From positions 15,426-39,544 of the forward strand of contig DCAZ01000042.1 in NCBI GenBank assembly GCA_002313925.1: a DNA stretch of 24,119 bases, written 5' to 3'. Under the pieces are notes generated by a model. It was not told where the DNA came from. It worked only from the letters and a program-made list of their open reading frames with translations, and did not search any database. A program made the translations under genes and the position numbers. Each line of letters begins with the position of its first letter. Position 1 is the stretch's first letter. Shown here in pieces: positions 15,092-23,015 of this stretch. The DNA comes from Gemmatimonadales bacterium UBA1120 (GTDB lineage: Bacteria; Gemmatimonadota; Gemmatimonadetes; Longimicrobiales; Gaopeijiaceae).

Positions 15092-16672
15092 ATGGCCAAT
15101 GATTCACAGCTTCGCGCAAGCGAAATCAAAGACGTCCTCCTCAAGGAAATTGCTCGGTATGAAGAGGATCTCCAAGCGGAAGAAATCGGTGAGGTACTCG
15201 AGCTAAAAGATGGGATTGCCCGAATTTATGGCCTTACCAACGCGATGGCTTCAGAGATGCTCGAGATCACTTCCTCTGGAACGGGTGAAGCGGTTACAGC
15301 TTTAGCACTCAATCTTGAAGAAGACAGTATCGGTGCTGTGATCATGGGTGACTGGACGAAGCTTCACGAGGGGGACCAGGTTCGCCGGACAGGAAAGTTG
15401 TTGAGCTTGGAAGTGGGGCACGGATACCTGGGCCGCGTGGTTGATCCACTTGGAGCACCACAAGATGGGAAAGGTCCAATCGACGGGATTGAAGAGAGTC
15501 GCCAGATCGACATTGTGGCCCCTGGAATCGTGAAGCGACAACCTGTAGGTGAGCCATTACAAACCGGGCTGAAGGCGATTGATTCGATGATCCCAATCGG
15601 TCGAGGGCAACGCGAATTGATTATCGGGGATAGGGGGACGGGGAAAACTGCGATCGCGATCGATACAATCATTAACCAGAAGGACACGGGTGTAATCTGC
15701 ATCTACTGTGCTATCGGACAGCGAGCGGGCAAAGTGCGCAGTGTGGTGGAAACCCTTCGTGAACATGGGGCGATGGAGTACACAATTATTGTTACTTCTA
15801 ATGCCTCGGACCCGGCACCCATGCAGTACATCGCCCCGTATTCAGCTACTGCTCTCGCCGAGCACTTCATGTGGCAAGGTAAGCATACGCTGGTTGTGTA
15901 TGATGATCTCTCCAAGCAGGCGCAAGCGTACCGTCAGCTTTCTTTGATACTCAGGAGGCCTCCGGGGCGTGAAGCATACCCAGGGGATGTCTTCTACCTA
16001 CACTCACGGCTCTTAGAAAGAGCATCTAAACTCTCGGACGACCTCGGGGGCGGCTCGCTTACAGCGCTTCCTATTATTGAAACGCAGTCAGGAGATGTGT
16101 CTGCTTACATCCCTACGAACGTGATCTCAATCACAGACGGCCAGATTTTCTTGGTACCCGACCTCTTCTATTCCGGTGTTCGTCCATCTGTAGATGTGGG
16201 TATCTCCGTCTCTCGAGTCGGAGGTGCAGCACAGATCAAAGCTATGAAGAAGGTTGCGGGACGGCTTCGACTGGACCTCGCACAGTACCGGGAGTTAGAG
16301 GCATTTGCACAATTCGGATCAGATCTTGATGCCACCACACAGCGGCAATTGGCGCGTGGCGCGCGAACCGTCGAGCTATTGAAACAACCACAGTACCAGC
16401 CGATGCCCGTTGCCAACCAGGTAGCGGTCATCTATGCGGTGACCAACGGTTATTTGGATGAGGTGGCTGTGGAGGATGTTCGAGTCTGGGAACGGCGTTT
16501 CCACGAACACCTCTCAAACATGCACCGCGAGGTTCTGGATGGAATTAGCGAGGTAGGTGAATTGACTGAGGACCTTGAGGCGAAGCTTGTGTCAGCTATT
16601 GAGGAGTACAATGAAGCTTTTCAAGCTGAGCAGGGGAGCCAGGTGCAGGCCGCTGCGGCTGCATCGGCCTAA
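15092..16672 (+). CDS. atpA: ATP synthase F1 subunit alpha
   Basis: Non-catalytic nucleotide-binding subunit of the F1 head. The 526-residue product is of normal length. It has a beta-barrel N-terminal domain, Walker A GDRGTGKT at 179-186, the DDLSKQAQAYRQLSL stretch at 271-285, and the arginine finger Arg375 in SVSRVGGAAQIKAM that reaches the catalytic site of beta. The C-terminal helical domain follows and ends with an Ala-rich tail. The ATG lies 33 bases after the atpH stop with only a moderate ribosome site (CAGGATCC). Confidence 0.98.
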   Translation: MANDSQLRASEIKDVLLKEIARYEEDLQAEEIGEVLELKDGIARIYGLTNAMASEMLEITSSGTGEAVTALALNLEEDSIGAVIMGDWTKLHEGDQVRRTGKLLSLEVGHGYLGRVVDPLGAPQDGKGPIDGIEESRQIDIVAPGIVKRQPVGEPLQTGLKAIDSMIPIGRGQRELIIGDRGTGKTAIAIDTIINQKDTGVICIYCAIGQRAGKVRSVVETLREHGAMEYTIIVTSNASDPAPMQYIAPYSATALAEHFMWQGKHTLVVYDDLSKQAQAYRQLSLILRRPPGREAYPGDVFYLHSRLLERASKLSDDLGGGSLTALPIIETQSGDVSAYIPTNVISITDGQIFLVPDLFYSGVRPSVDVGISVSRVGGAAQIKAMKKVAGRLRLDLAQYRELEAFAQFGSDLDATTQRQLARGARTVELLKQPQYQPMPVANQVAVIYAVTNGYLDEVAVEDVRVWERRFHEHLSNMHREVLDGISEVGELTEDLEAKLVSAIEEYNEAFQAEQGSQVQAAAAASA

Positions 16673-16693
16673 GGACAGAGGGCAGAGATAGGT

Positions 16694-17554
16694 ATGGCTG
16701 GCGCCCGTGAGGTCAAGCGACGAATTAAGTCCGTCGAGAATACTCGGCAGATCACACGCACGATGGAGTTGGTAGCGACATCGAAGCTTAAGCGTGCAAC
16801 AGATCGTGTGCATGCGGCTCGCCCGTACGCGAATGCGCTACAAGAAATTGTGGGGGGCCTTTACTCGTCGGAGTTTTCTGAGAAGTACCCCATTCTTCGT
16901 CGTCCTGAGCATGAGAGGCGCGCAGCTATTCTCCTGCTTACGGCGAATAGAGGACTCGCTGGGGCTTTCAATGCGAGCCTTATCAAGCACGCAAGAAACC
17001 TGCTTGAAGAACTAAGTGGTAAGGGTATCGAGACAGAACTTCATGTAGCTGGAAAGAAAGGGATTTCCTACTTCCGCTTCCGGGGAGAGAAGATGCTCAC
17101 TCAGCGGGTAGACATCGGTGACTATCCATCGATTGAAGATGCGGAGTCAGTAGTAGGTCCGATCCGGGACCGCTTTGCGGATGGTGATGTCGATGCGGTG
17201 TATCTGGTCAGTTCGGAGTTTCGGTCGGCGATGTCGACACCACCTCGGACCTTTGAACTTCTCCCTGTAAAGCCAAGAGATGAGGCATCCTCATCGGATG
17301 CATACATCCTGTCACCGAGTGGGGACATGATCTTAGGGAGACTTCTCCCAGCCTACATACGGAACACAGTCTATACGGCTATGGTGGAGAATGCGGCGGC
17401 AGAACAGGGAGCTCGTCGCACGGCAATGAAGAGTGCAACGGATAATGCAGGTGATATGCTTGAATACCTAACGCGCACGTACAACCGGGCACGGCAGGCA
17501 CAAATCACGCAGGAGATCGCCGAAATTGTTGGCGGGGCTGCTAGCCTGGAATAG
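16694..17554 (+). CDS. atpG: ATP synthase F1 subunit gamma
   Basis: Central rotor shaft. The 286-residue product has the two conserved ends that form the coiled coil: near the N terminus KRRIKSVENTRQITRTMELV, followed by ATSKLKRA, and at the C terminus MKSATDNAGDMLEYLT with RARQAQITQEIAEIVGGA. Between them is the usual alpha/beta domain starting ILLLTANRGLAGAFN. No redox-regulatory cysteine insert of the chloroplast type is present. Spacing to atpA is 21 bases and to atpD 33 bases. Confidence 0.97.
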   Translation: MAGAREVKRRIKSVENTRQITRTMELVATSKLKRATDRVHAARPYANALQEIVGGLYSSEFSEKYPILRRPEHERRAAILLLTANRGLAGAFNASLIKHARNLLEELSGKGIETELHVAGKKGISYFRFRGEKMLTQRVDIGDYPSIEDAESVVGPIRDRFADGDVDAVYLVSSEFRSAMSTPPRTFELLPVKPRDEASSSDAYILSPSGDMILGRLLPAYIRNTVYTAMVENAAAEQGARRTAMKSATDNAGDMLEYLTRTYNRARQAQITQEIAEIVGGAASLE

Positions 17555-17587
17555 AGGCTTTTTCAGAGACAAAGATATAGGGATACT

Positions 17588-19021
17588 ATGGCAGACAACA
17601 TTGGGAAGGTGGTGCAGGTTATCGGGCCAGTTCTAGATGTCGAGTTCGACCCGGAGCACCTACCAGAAATCTATAATGCGCTGAATTTGTCCGCGGCAAA
17701 CGAGGCAGGCCAGGAAATCTCTCTCGTAGCTGAGGTACAGCAGCACATTGGTCGTGGTCAGGTTCGTGCTGTTTCGATGTCCTCCACAGATGGTGTGACA
17801 CGCGGGATGGAGATGACGGACACAGGCTCCTCAATCAGTGTCCCAGTCGGAGAGCCTGCACTGGGCCGTATCTTGAATGTTCTCGGAGAGCCGGTTGATG
17901 AGATGGGTCCGGTCGGGGGCGAAGGGGCTGAACTAGAGCGTTGGCCGATCCATAGGCCTGCTCCGAGGTTCGATCAATTAGAACCGAAAACCGAAATCTT
18001 TGAGACAGGTATCAAGGTCGTTGACCTGCTCGCACCATATGTGAAGGGTGGCAAGACCGGTCTTTTCGGAGGTGCAGGTGTCGGGAAGACTGTCATCATC
18101 ATGGAACTCATTAACAACATTGCAATGGAGCATGGAGGCAGATCCGTATTCTGCGGTGTAGGTGAGCGCACACGAGAGGGCAATGACCTCTGGCTCGAAA
18201 TGAAGGAATCGGGCGTGCTGGATTCCACCGCACTAGTCTATGGTCAGATGAATGAGCCGCCTGGAGCTCGGCTTCGCGTTGGACTTTCGGGCCTAACAAT
18301 GGCGGAGTATTTTCGCGATGTAGAGGGTCAGGATGTTCTTCTGTTCATCGATAATATTTTTCGATTCACCCAGGCTGGATCCGAAGTATCTGCACTGCTT
18401 GGCCGTATGCCGTCAGCAGTAGGATATCAGCCGACTCTTGGAACAGAGATGGGTGAGCTACAAGAGCGGATCACATCGACTGCTCAAGGCTCCATCACAT
18501 CTGTGCAAGCGATCTACGTACCCGCTGATGATCTTACAGACCCTGCTCCGGCTGCGGCATTTACTCACTTAGATGCGACGACCGTGCTCTCTCGATCGAT
18601 TTCGGAACAGGGGATCTATCCGGCGGTGGATCCACTCGACTCGACATCGCGTATTATGGACCCACAGTTCGTAGGGGAACGACACTACAAAGTGGCCACG
18701 GATGTTCAGGCGATTCTGCAGCGTTACAAGGATCTACAGGATATCATCGCAATTCTCGGGATGGACGAACTGACTGAAGAAGACAAGATCATCGTGGGTC
18801 GTGCGAGACGTATCGCTCGATTCCTGTCACAGCCGTTCTTCGTAGCAGAAACCTTCACGAACATCCCGGGACAATATGTGAAGCTGGATGAGACGGTTGA
18901 ATCATTTGAGAGGATGGTAGATGGTGAGTTTGATGATCTTCCAGAGCAGGCATTCTATATGCAGGGCGGTATTGAGAGTGTGATCGCTGAAGGTGAGCGT
19001 CTCGCGGCGGAAGGGGGATAA
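17588..19021 (+). CDS. atpD: ATP synthase F1 subunit beta
   Basis: Catalytic subunit of F1. The 477-residue product has Walker A GGAGVGKT at 161-168, the catalytic glutamate Glu193 in GVGERTREGND, the Walker B strand VLLFIDNIFRFTQAGSEVS, and the DELTEED form of the DELSEED lever that contacts gamma, followed by FLSQPFFVAE. All expected residues are present. The ATG is preceded by AGGGATACT. It is followed three bases later by atpC. Confidence 0.98.
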   Translation: MADNIGKVVQVIGPVLDVEFDPEHLPEIYNALNLSAANEAGQEISLVAEVQQHIGRGQVRAVSMSSTDGVTRGMEMTDTGSSISVPVGEPALGRILNVLGEPVDEMGPVGGEGAELERWPIHRPAPRFDQLEPKTEIFETGIKVVDLLAPYVKGGKTGLFGGAGVGKTVIIMELINNIAMEHGGRSVFCGVGERTREGNDLWLEMKESGVLDSTALVYGQMNEPPGARLRVGLSGLTMAEYFRDVEGQDVLLFIDNIFRFTQAGSEVSALLGRMPSAVGYQPTLGTEMGELQERITSTAQGSITSVQAIYVPADDLTDPAPAAAFTHLDATTVLSRSISEQGIYPAVDPLDSTSRIMDPQFVGERHYKVATDVQAILQRYKDLQDIIAILGMDELTEEDKIIVGRARRIARFLSQPFFVAETFTNIPGQYVKLDETVESFERMVDGEFDDLPEQAFYMQGGIESVIAEGERLAAEGG

Positions 19022-19024
19022 CTC

Positions 19025-19336
19025 GTGGCATTGGATGTAAGGGTCGTCTCTCCGGACAGGATAGTATTCGAAGGTGAAGCTTCTTCGATTGTAGCACCGG
19101 CGTGGGATGGGCGGCTTGGTATCTTGTCCGGGCACGCTCCTTTGGTGACGCTGCTGGGTGCCGGTGAGCTCAATCTCGACCGTCCCGGAGGGGGTAGTGA
19201 CTCATTCCACGTGGCGGCAGGGGTACTCAAGGTCGAGCGCGACGTTGTCACGGTCCTGACCGAATATGCCGCTGATGTGCCCCCCGAGGAGATCCCAGCT
19301 GCTGCGATAGTATTTGCAGAAGACGTTGTGGAATAA
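19025..19336 (+). CDS. atpC: ATP synthase F1 subunit epsilon, short form
   Basis: Foot of the central shaft, joining gamma to the c ring. The 103-residue product contains the N-terminal beta sandwich (LDVRVVSPDRIVFEGEA, LGILSGHAPLVTLL, and a later VAAGVLKVERDVVTVLTE). It stops about 20 residues after the sandwich, so most of the two-helix C-terminal domain that inhibits ATP hydrolysis in E. coli and Bacillus (proteins of about 130-140 residues) is missing. Short epsilon subunits are known in some phyla, so this may be the normal form here. The GTG start follows the atpD stop by three bases. The frame shows no sign of a late frameshift. Confidence 0.93.
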   Translation: MALDVRVVSPDRIVFEGEASSIVAPAWDGRLGILSGHAPLVTLLGAGELNLDRPGGGSDSFHVAAGVLKVERDVVTVLTEYAADVPPEEIPAAAIVFAEDVVE

Positions 19337-19353
19337 TCTGAGGCTGAGTTCTA

Positions 19354-20172
19354 GTGAAGGTTGACCTACACATCCATACGTCTGCCTCCGATGGCGCTTG
19401 GAGTGCTGAAGCCGTAGTCCAGGGAGCTGCGTCTGGCGGTTTAGATGTGATTGCAATCGCTGACCATGACACGACTGCATCCTTCTCTGTAGCGGAAGCG
19501 GTTGGTTCCGAGGTGCGTGTCCAAGTAATTCCAGCTATTGAGGTTAGCTCAATGTATCATGGTCGGAGTATTCATATTCTTGGATATTTTGTCGACCCAG
19601 TATCCGAGGCACTCCTGAACCACAGGGTCCGCGCAACGAAACACCGTGAAATTCGCATGCGTGAGATGCTTAACAGGCTTACTGAAGCAGGGATCTTGGT
19701 TACCTACCAAGATGTTAAAGCTGAGGCTGGGCCTGATGGAGGTGTATTAGGTCGTCCGCACTTAGCTAAGGCACTTGTAAAAGCAGGTCATGCTGCGTCG
19801 GTACCGGATGCATTTAATAGCTTTATCGGTGATGAATCTCAGTTTTTTGTCCCGACAGATCTCCTGGAGGCTACAGAGGCTGTTCAGTTAATATTAGCAT
19901 CTGGTGGAATCCCAGTTTGGGCCCATCCTCCGAGGGATATCGTTGATGTACTACTTCCTGAATTGATTAGTTCAGGACTGCAGGGCATCGAAGTTTACCG
20001 GCCCTCTCACAGGCCAAAGGATGTGATGCGCCTCGAAGCGATCTGCAGTGAAAAGGGTCTCTTATGCAGTGGGGGATCGGATTGGCATAGCCCAGATGCT
20101 GGGAGGTCTCTCGGGGACTTCTTCGTGGGCTCAGTCGAAATTGAAGATCTGCTCAGGGTTGGTGGAATCTAG
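19354..20172 (+). CDS. PHP-domain phosphoesterase (TrpH/YciV, RNase AM-like)
   Basis: Metal-dependent phosphoesterase of the PHP superfamily. Characterised relatives hydrolyse 3',5'-nucleoside bisphosphates or trim 5' ends of RNA. The 272-residue product has the metal ligands HIH at 6-8, ADHD with His38, Glu63 in PAIEVS, His74, WAHPPR near 190-195 and SDWHSP near 242-247, all in family order. The small helical insert around 95-160 is typical of this subgroup. The GTG start lies 17 bases after the atpC stop with no visible terminator, so it may be co-transcribed as the last gene of the atp operon. A histidinol-phosphatase or DNA polymerase PHP role is less likely given the length. Confidence 0.88.
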   Translation: MKVDLHIHTSASDGAWSAEAVVQGAASGGLDVIAIADHDTTASFSVAEAVGSEVRVQVIPAIEVSSMYHGRSIHILGYFVDPVSEALLNHRVRATKHREIRMREMLNRLTEAGILVTYQDVKAEAGPDGGVLGRPHLAKALVKAGHAASVPDAFNSFIGDESQFFVPTDLLEATEAVQLILASGGIPVWAHPPRDIVDVLLPELISSGLQGIEVYRPSHRPKDVMRLEAICSEKGLLCSGGSDWHSPDAGRSLGDFFVGSVEIEDLLRVGGI

Positions 20173-20197
20173 GTAAGTTAGCCTGAACAATAACTCC

Positions 20198-20881
20198 TCA
20201 GGTGTTCTCTAGTGCCGTAAGCATCGAGTAGGTTGCTTGCATGGGGTCGGATGCGCTCATGATTGCACTGGCGACTGCCACTCCGGTCGCGCCCACTGCC
20301 AAGATTTCTGGAATCCGACGGTTCGTGATCCCACCGATTGCTATTACTGGGATATCAACAGCGTCAATGACACTTCTGAGTCCTGGCATTCCGATCACGT
20401 CACCAGCGTCTGGCTTTGTCGATGTGGGATAGATGGCGCCACACCCGATATAATTTGCTCCTTCGGCCACAGCTGAGTGGGCTAACTCAGGATCATCGGC
20501 AGAAAATCCAATGAGGAACTCATCCGCAACGAGTTTACGTACCGCCTGAATTGGAGGGTCTTTTGGACCCAGGTGTACGCCATCAGCACCAATTGCGAGT
20601 GCTATATCTACGCGGTCATTCACGAAAAGAAGTGCTCCATGTGCTTGCGTAAGGTCACGTAGGTGTTTTCCTGTTTCCAGAAGTTTATTGGCAGTGTCCC
20701 CCTTGTTTCGGAGTTGGATTGCCTTAGCACCGCCCAGCAATGCAGCTTCAACGACTTCAACGATTTTACGGGGTCTCGCTAGACGATGGTCCGTGATCAC
20801 TATGAGGCGGAGCGCGCTCGTAAGATCTCTTTTCGGCAAAATGGTGGAGTTGGGCTTAGCGAGTAGGTTCAGAGTGCTCAT
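20198..20881 (-). CDS. thiE: Thiamine-phosphate synthase ThiE
   Basis: TIM-barrel enzyme that joins HMP-PP and thiazole phosphate to make thiamine phosphate. From the ATG at 20879-20881 the product is 227 residues. Motifs are QLRNK at 56-60, the FVNDRVDIALAIGADGVHLG stretch at 86-105, the substrate loop PTSTKPDAG at 152-160 and IPVIAIGGI at 177-185. An N-terminal extension of about 20 residues precedes the barrel. The start overlaps the end of mltG by 26 bases, so translation is probably coupled. It is convergent with the PHP gene across 25 bases. No TPP riboswitch was seen. Confidence 0.94.
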   Translation of the reverse strand: MSTLNLLAKPNSTILPKRDLTSALRLIVITDHRLARPRKIVEVVEAALLGGAKAIQLRNKGDTANKLLETGKHLRDLTQAHGALLFVNDRVDIALAIGADGVHLGPKDPPIQAVRKLVADEFLIGFSADDPELAHSAVAEGANYIGCGAIYPTSTKPDAGDVIGMPGLRSVIDAVDIPVIAIGGITNRRIPEILAVGATGVAVASAIMSASDPMQATYSMLTALENT

Positions 20882-21869
20882 CAGCACTTATCCGATCTCG
20901 TGCCCTCTGCGCTTCTAGTTTCGCCCTGTTATGCTCCGCGAGGGTGCGCGTAAAGACATGCCTTCCGTCTGGACGAGCCACAAAGTACATGAAGTCCTCT
21001 TGAGCAGGATTGAGCGCTGCAGCAATAGCTAGATCTCCTGGTGAGCAGATTGGCCCCGGTGGCAGACCAGGTTGGGAGTAAGTGTTATACGGATGCTCAG
21101 CTACGGAATCGATCGCGGCGTAAAGCAGGCGGCTTCGTGGTCCCCCGAGGGCGAAAAGGACAGTGGGGTCAGCTTGGAGAAGCCACCCTTCGCGTAGTCG
21201 GTTGTGGTAGACGGAAGAAATCCGGGGCATCTCACTATTATGTCGGGCCTCCGCCTGGATGATCGAGGCCAATGTTACCAACTCGTTCTCAGTCATATCG
21301 AGTTCTTTAAGCCGGACCAGACGTGCTTCGGACCAAGTTGAGTGGTATCGGTCCGCCATCACTTTAAGAACAGATTCTACCGATACGCCGGGAGCGAACC
21401 TGTATGTGTCGGGAAACAGATATCCTTCGGAAGTCGGCCCAGGGATCCGCAGGCTTGCTGGCAGGTCAGGACTGTAGATGACTGAGAGCACAGAATCTTC
21501 TGCTACCCCGGTAACTTCGGATATCCGCGGTGCAATTTGGAGCAGCCGGAAACCCTCAGGCACTGTCATCGGGACTGTCATAACTTCACCCTTCGTCAGC
21601 TTTTCAAGGATGTCTCTCCAGCGATTTCCCTCGTGCAACTCATAACGCCCAGACTTGATGCGTCGATCATCCCCACGTATGCGGGCATAAAGCTTGAATG
21701 GGCCTTGCGCTCCTATCAAGCCTCGGTTCGCTAGGGTATCCGCAACCTCAGAAAATGTTGAACCGGATGGAACTGTCACCTCTAACAGACCGTCGGGATC
21801 AGTTCCACAGGACATAAGACACACGAGCATAATACTACTCGTGGTCAATCTAGCTCGCGGACTTTTCAC
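20856..21869 (-). CDS. mltG: Endolytic transglycosylase MltG, lipoprotein-like
   Basis: YceG-family lytic transglycosylase that cuts nascent peptidoglycan strands. The GTG at 21867-21869 is chosen because it overlaps the ruvX stop as GTGA and has AAGGA upstream; an earlier TTG would overlap ruvX more. The product is 337 residues. Features are EGYLFPDTYRF at 148-158, LASIIQAEA with the catalytic Glu207, NRLREGWLLQADPTV around 223-237 and the PPGPICSPG motif further on. Residues 11-21 read SSIMLVCLMSC, a short hydrophobic stretch ending in a lipobox (LMSC, Cys21), where studied MltG proteins have a membrane helix. It lies in a line with PBP1A, V4R, ruvX and thiE. Confidence 0.92.
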   Translation of the reverse strand: MKSPRARLTTSSIMLVCLMSCGTDPDGLLEVTVPSGSTFSEVADTLANRGLIGAQGPFKLYARIRGDDRRIKSGRYELHEGNRWRDILEKLTKGEVMTVPMTVPEGFRLLQIAPRISEVTGVAEDSVLSVIYSPDLPASLRIPGPTSEGYLFPDTYRFAPGVSVESVLKVMADRYHSTWSEARLVRLKELDMTENELVTLASIIQAEARHNSEMPRISSVYHNRLREGWLLQADPTVLFALGGPRSRLLYAAIDSVAEHPYNTYSQPGLPPGPICSPGDLAIAAALNPAQEDFMYFVARPDGRHVFTRTLAEHNRAKLEAQRARDRISADEHSEPTR

Positions 21870-22294
21870 TTTGTGTGTTTCCTTAGGTCGAGCCAATTCT
21901 GAAGGATTAGCTGCGCTGCCGCTGCATCGATCCTCGCTTTGTTTTCCCTCTTGGTTTTGGGAAGGCCGATCGATCTTACTGTCCGCTCCGCACGCACGGA
22001 CGTCATTCGCTCATCGATAAAGGAAACCCGAAGGTTCATACGTTTAGCCAGTTGCGTTCCGAAAGCACGCACCTCTTCAGACCATTCAGTTTCGTTCCCC
22101 TCCAGGTTAAGAGGTAGGCCGATTACCAAGTGCTCAGCACCTTTTTCAATTGCAATAGACTCAATCTTAGATAACGGGGCCCTCTTGCCTCGCCGGCGTA
22201 TTAGGGTATCCAGAGGCGTAGCAATTGTTTCAGTGGGATCGCTAAGTGCAAGGCCGATTCTCCTCATCCCATAGTCGATGCCGAGTACTCTCAT
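21866..22294 (-). CDS. ruvX: RuvX/YqgF RNase H-fold nuclease
   Basis: Putative Holliday junction resolvase family, also implicated in 16S rRNA 5' processing. The ATG at 22292-22294 gives 142 residues, the standard size, starting MRVLGIDYGMRRIGLA, with the first acidic residue Asp7. GLPLNLEG near 72-79, DERMTSVRAE near 105-114 and KARIDAAAAQLIL in the last third are characteristic. An upstream ATG at 22333 would add 13 residues overlapping the V4R gene and is less likely. AAAGGA precedes the chosen start. The stop overlaps mltG. Confidence 0.94.
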   Translation of the reverse strand: MRVLGIDYGMRRIGLALSDPTETIATPLDTLIRRRGKRAPLSKIESIAIEKGAEHLVIGLPLNLEGNETEWSEEVRAFGTQLAKRMNLRVSFIDERMTSVRAERTVRSIGLPKTKRENKARIDAAAAQLILQNWLDLRKHTK

Positions 22295-22310
22295 CAGGAG
22301 GTGTTTTCCT

Positions 22311-22841
22311 TTAAGTTGCAGTAGGGTCAGCATCCATCAGGAGTTGTCCGTATAGGTTGCGGACCACCTGTTCTGAGCCGAAAGCGAACTCGCACGCTCT
22401 ATCTCCTCGTGCCCGACATTTGGCCTCGAGCACTGCGACAGGGCTTCCTGCTATTTCAGACAGGAGGCCAGATATGAATCCCGTGCTGAAGCAGCAATTT
22501 GCATTTCGGTCCACCTCAGCCGTCATTGCTTCCGCCCAATCGTCACTGGTCAGAAAACCTAATCCGGGGTGATCTGAATCGACCACTAGCGTACCCCAGC
22601 CTCTGCATGAGAAGAAGCCGCAGAGATGTGTCCAGAATGTGGATTGCATCGTTTCTAGGACTGCGCTGTTTAAGCCTTCTTTGAATACAGTAGAAGCTGA
22701 AATCCCCGAGCGATACCCGACTTTTTGAAGCAGTGTCGTGCTTGAGTGCTTATCAGAAATGTTTGCAAGCTCGTCTCTCAGGGCGCCGAAAGTCCAAGCT
22801 GGCACGGTAATCTCCCTCGATGTCATGACTGGTGGTTCCAT
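22311..22841 (-). CDS. V4R-domain protein
   Basis: The 176-residue product has a C-terminal V4R (4-vinyl reductase) domain, a small-molecule or metal-associated module found in regulators such as XylR-type proteins and in archaeal and bacteriochlorophyll-pathway proteins. Conserved features are Cys116-Cys117 in NCCFSTGFISGLL, then EAKCRARGDRACEF with Cys142 and Cys150. The N-terminal 90 residues are without recognised motif except Cys74 and Cys79 (LCGFFSC). No DNA-binding or output domain is attached. AGGAG lies 5 bases before the ATG. It precedes ruvX by 16 bases and so probably shares its transcript. Its ligand and role are unknown. Confidence 0.85.
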   Translation of the reverse strand: MEPPVMTSREITVPAWTFGALRDELANISDKHSSTTLLQKVGYRSGISASTVFKEGLNSAVLETMQSTFWTHLCGFFSCRGWGTLVVDSDHPGLGFLTSDDWAEAMTAEVDRNANCCFSTGFISGLLSEIAGSPVAVLEAKCRARGDRACEFAFGSEQVVRNLYGQLLMDADPTAT

Positions 22842-22941
22842 CAGTTCTCCTAGAGTGATTCGCCGAACGTACCTCCCAGCGATTAGGAGTCGCTAGTGGA
22901 AGTCCTTAGATGGACTCGCGATTACATGAGAGATCCATTAC

Positions 22942-22959
22942 AGAGTAGGGGGCTACTCT
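22942..22959. repeat. Perfect short palindrome between PBP1A and V4R genes
   Basis: AGAGTAG, loop GGGG, CTACTCT forms a 7-base perfect stem in the 174-base gap between the PBP1A stop and the V4R start. No T tract follows on either strand, so it is not a standard terminator. It may be an RNA hairpin or a protein-binding site. The rest of the gap shows nothing clear. Confidence 0.35.
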
Positions 22960-23015
22960 ACGATCTACGAGGGATTATGGTACCATCCAGAAAATAATCC
23001 GAGGAGAGCCTAGTG

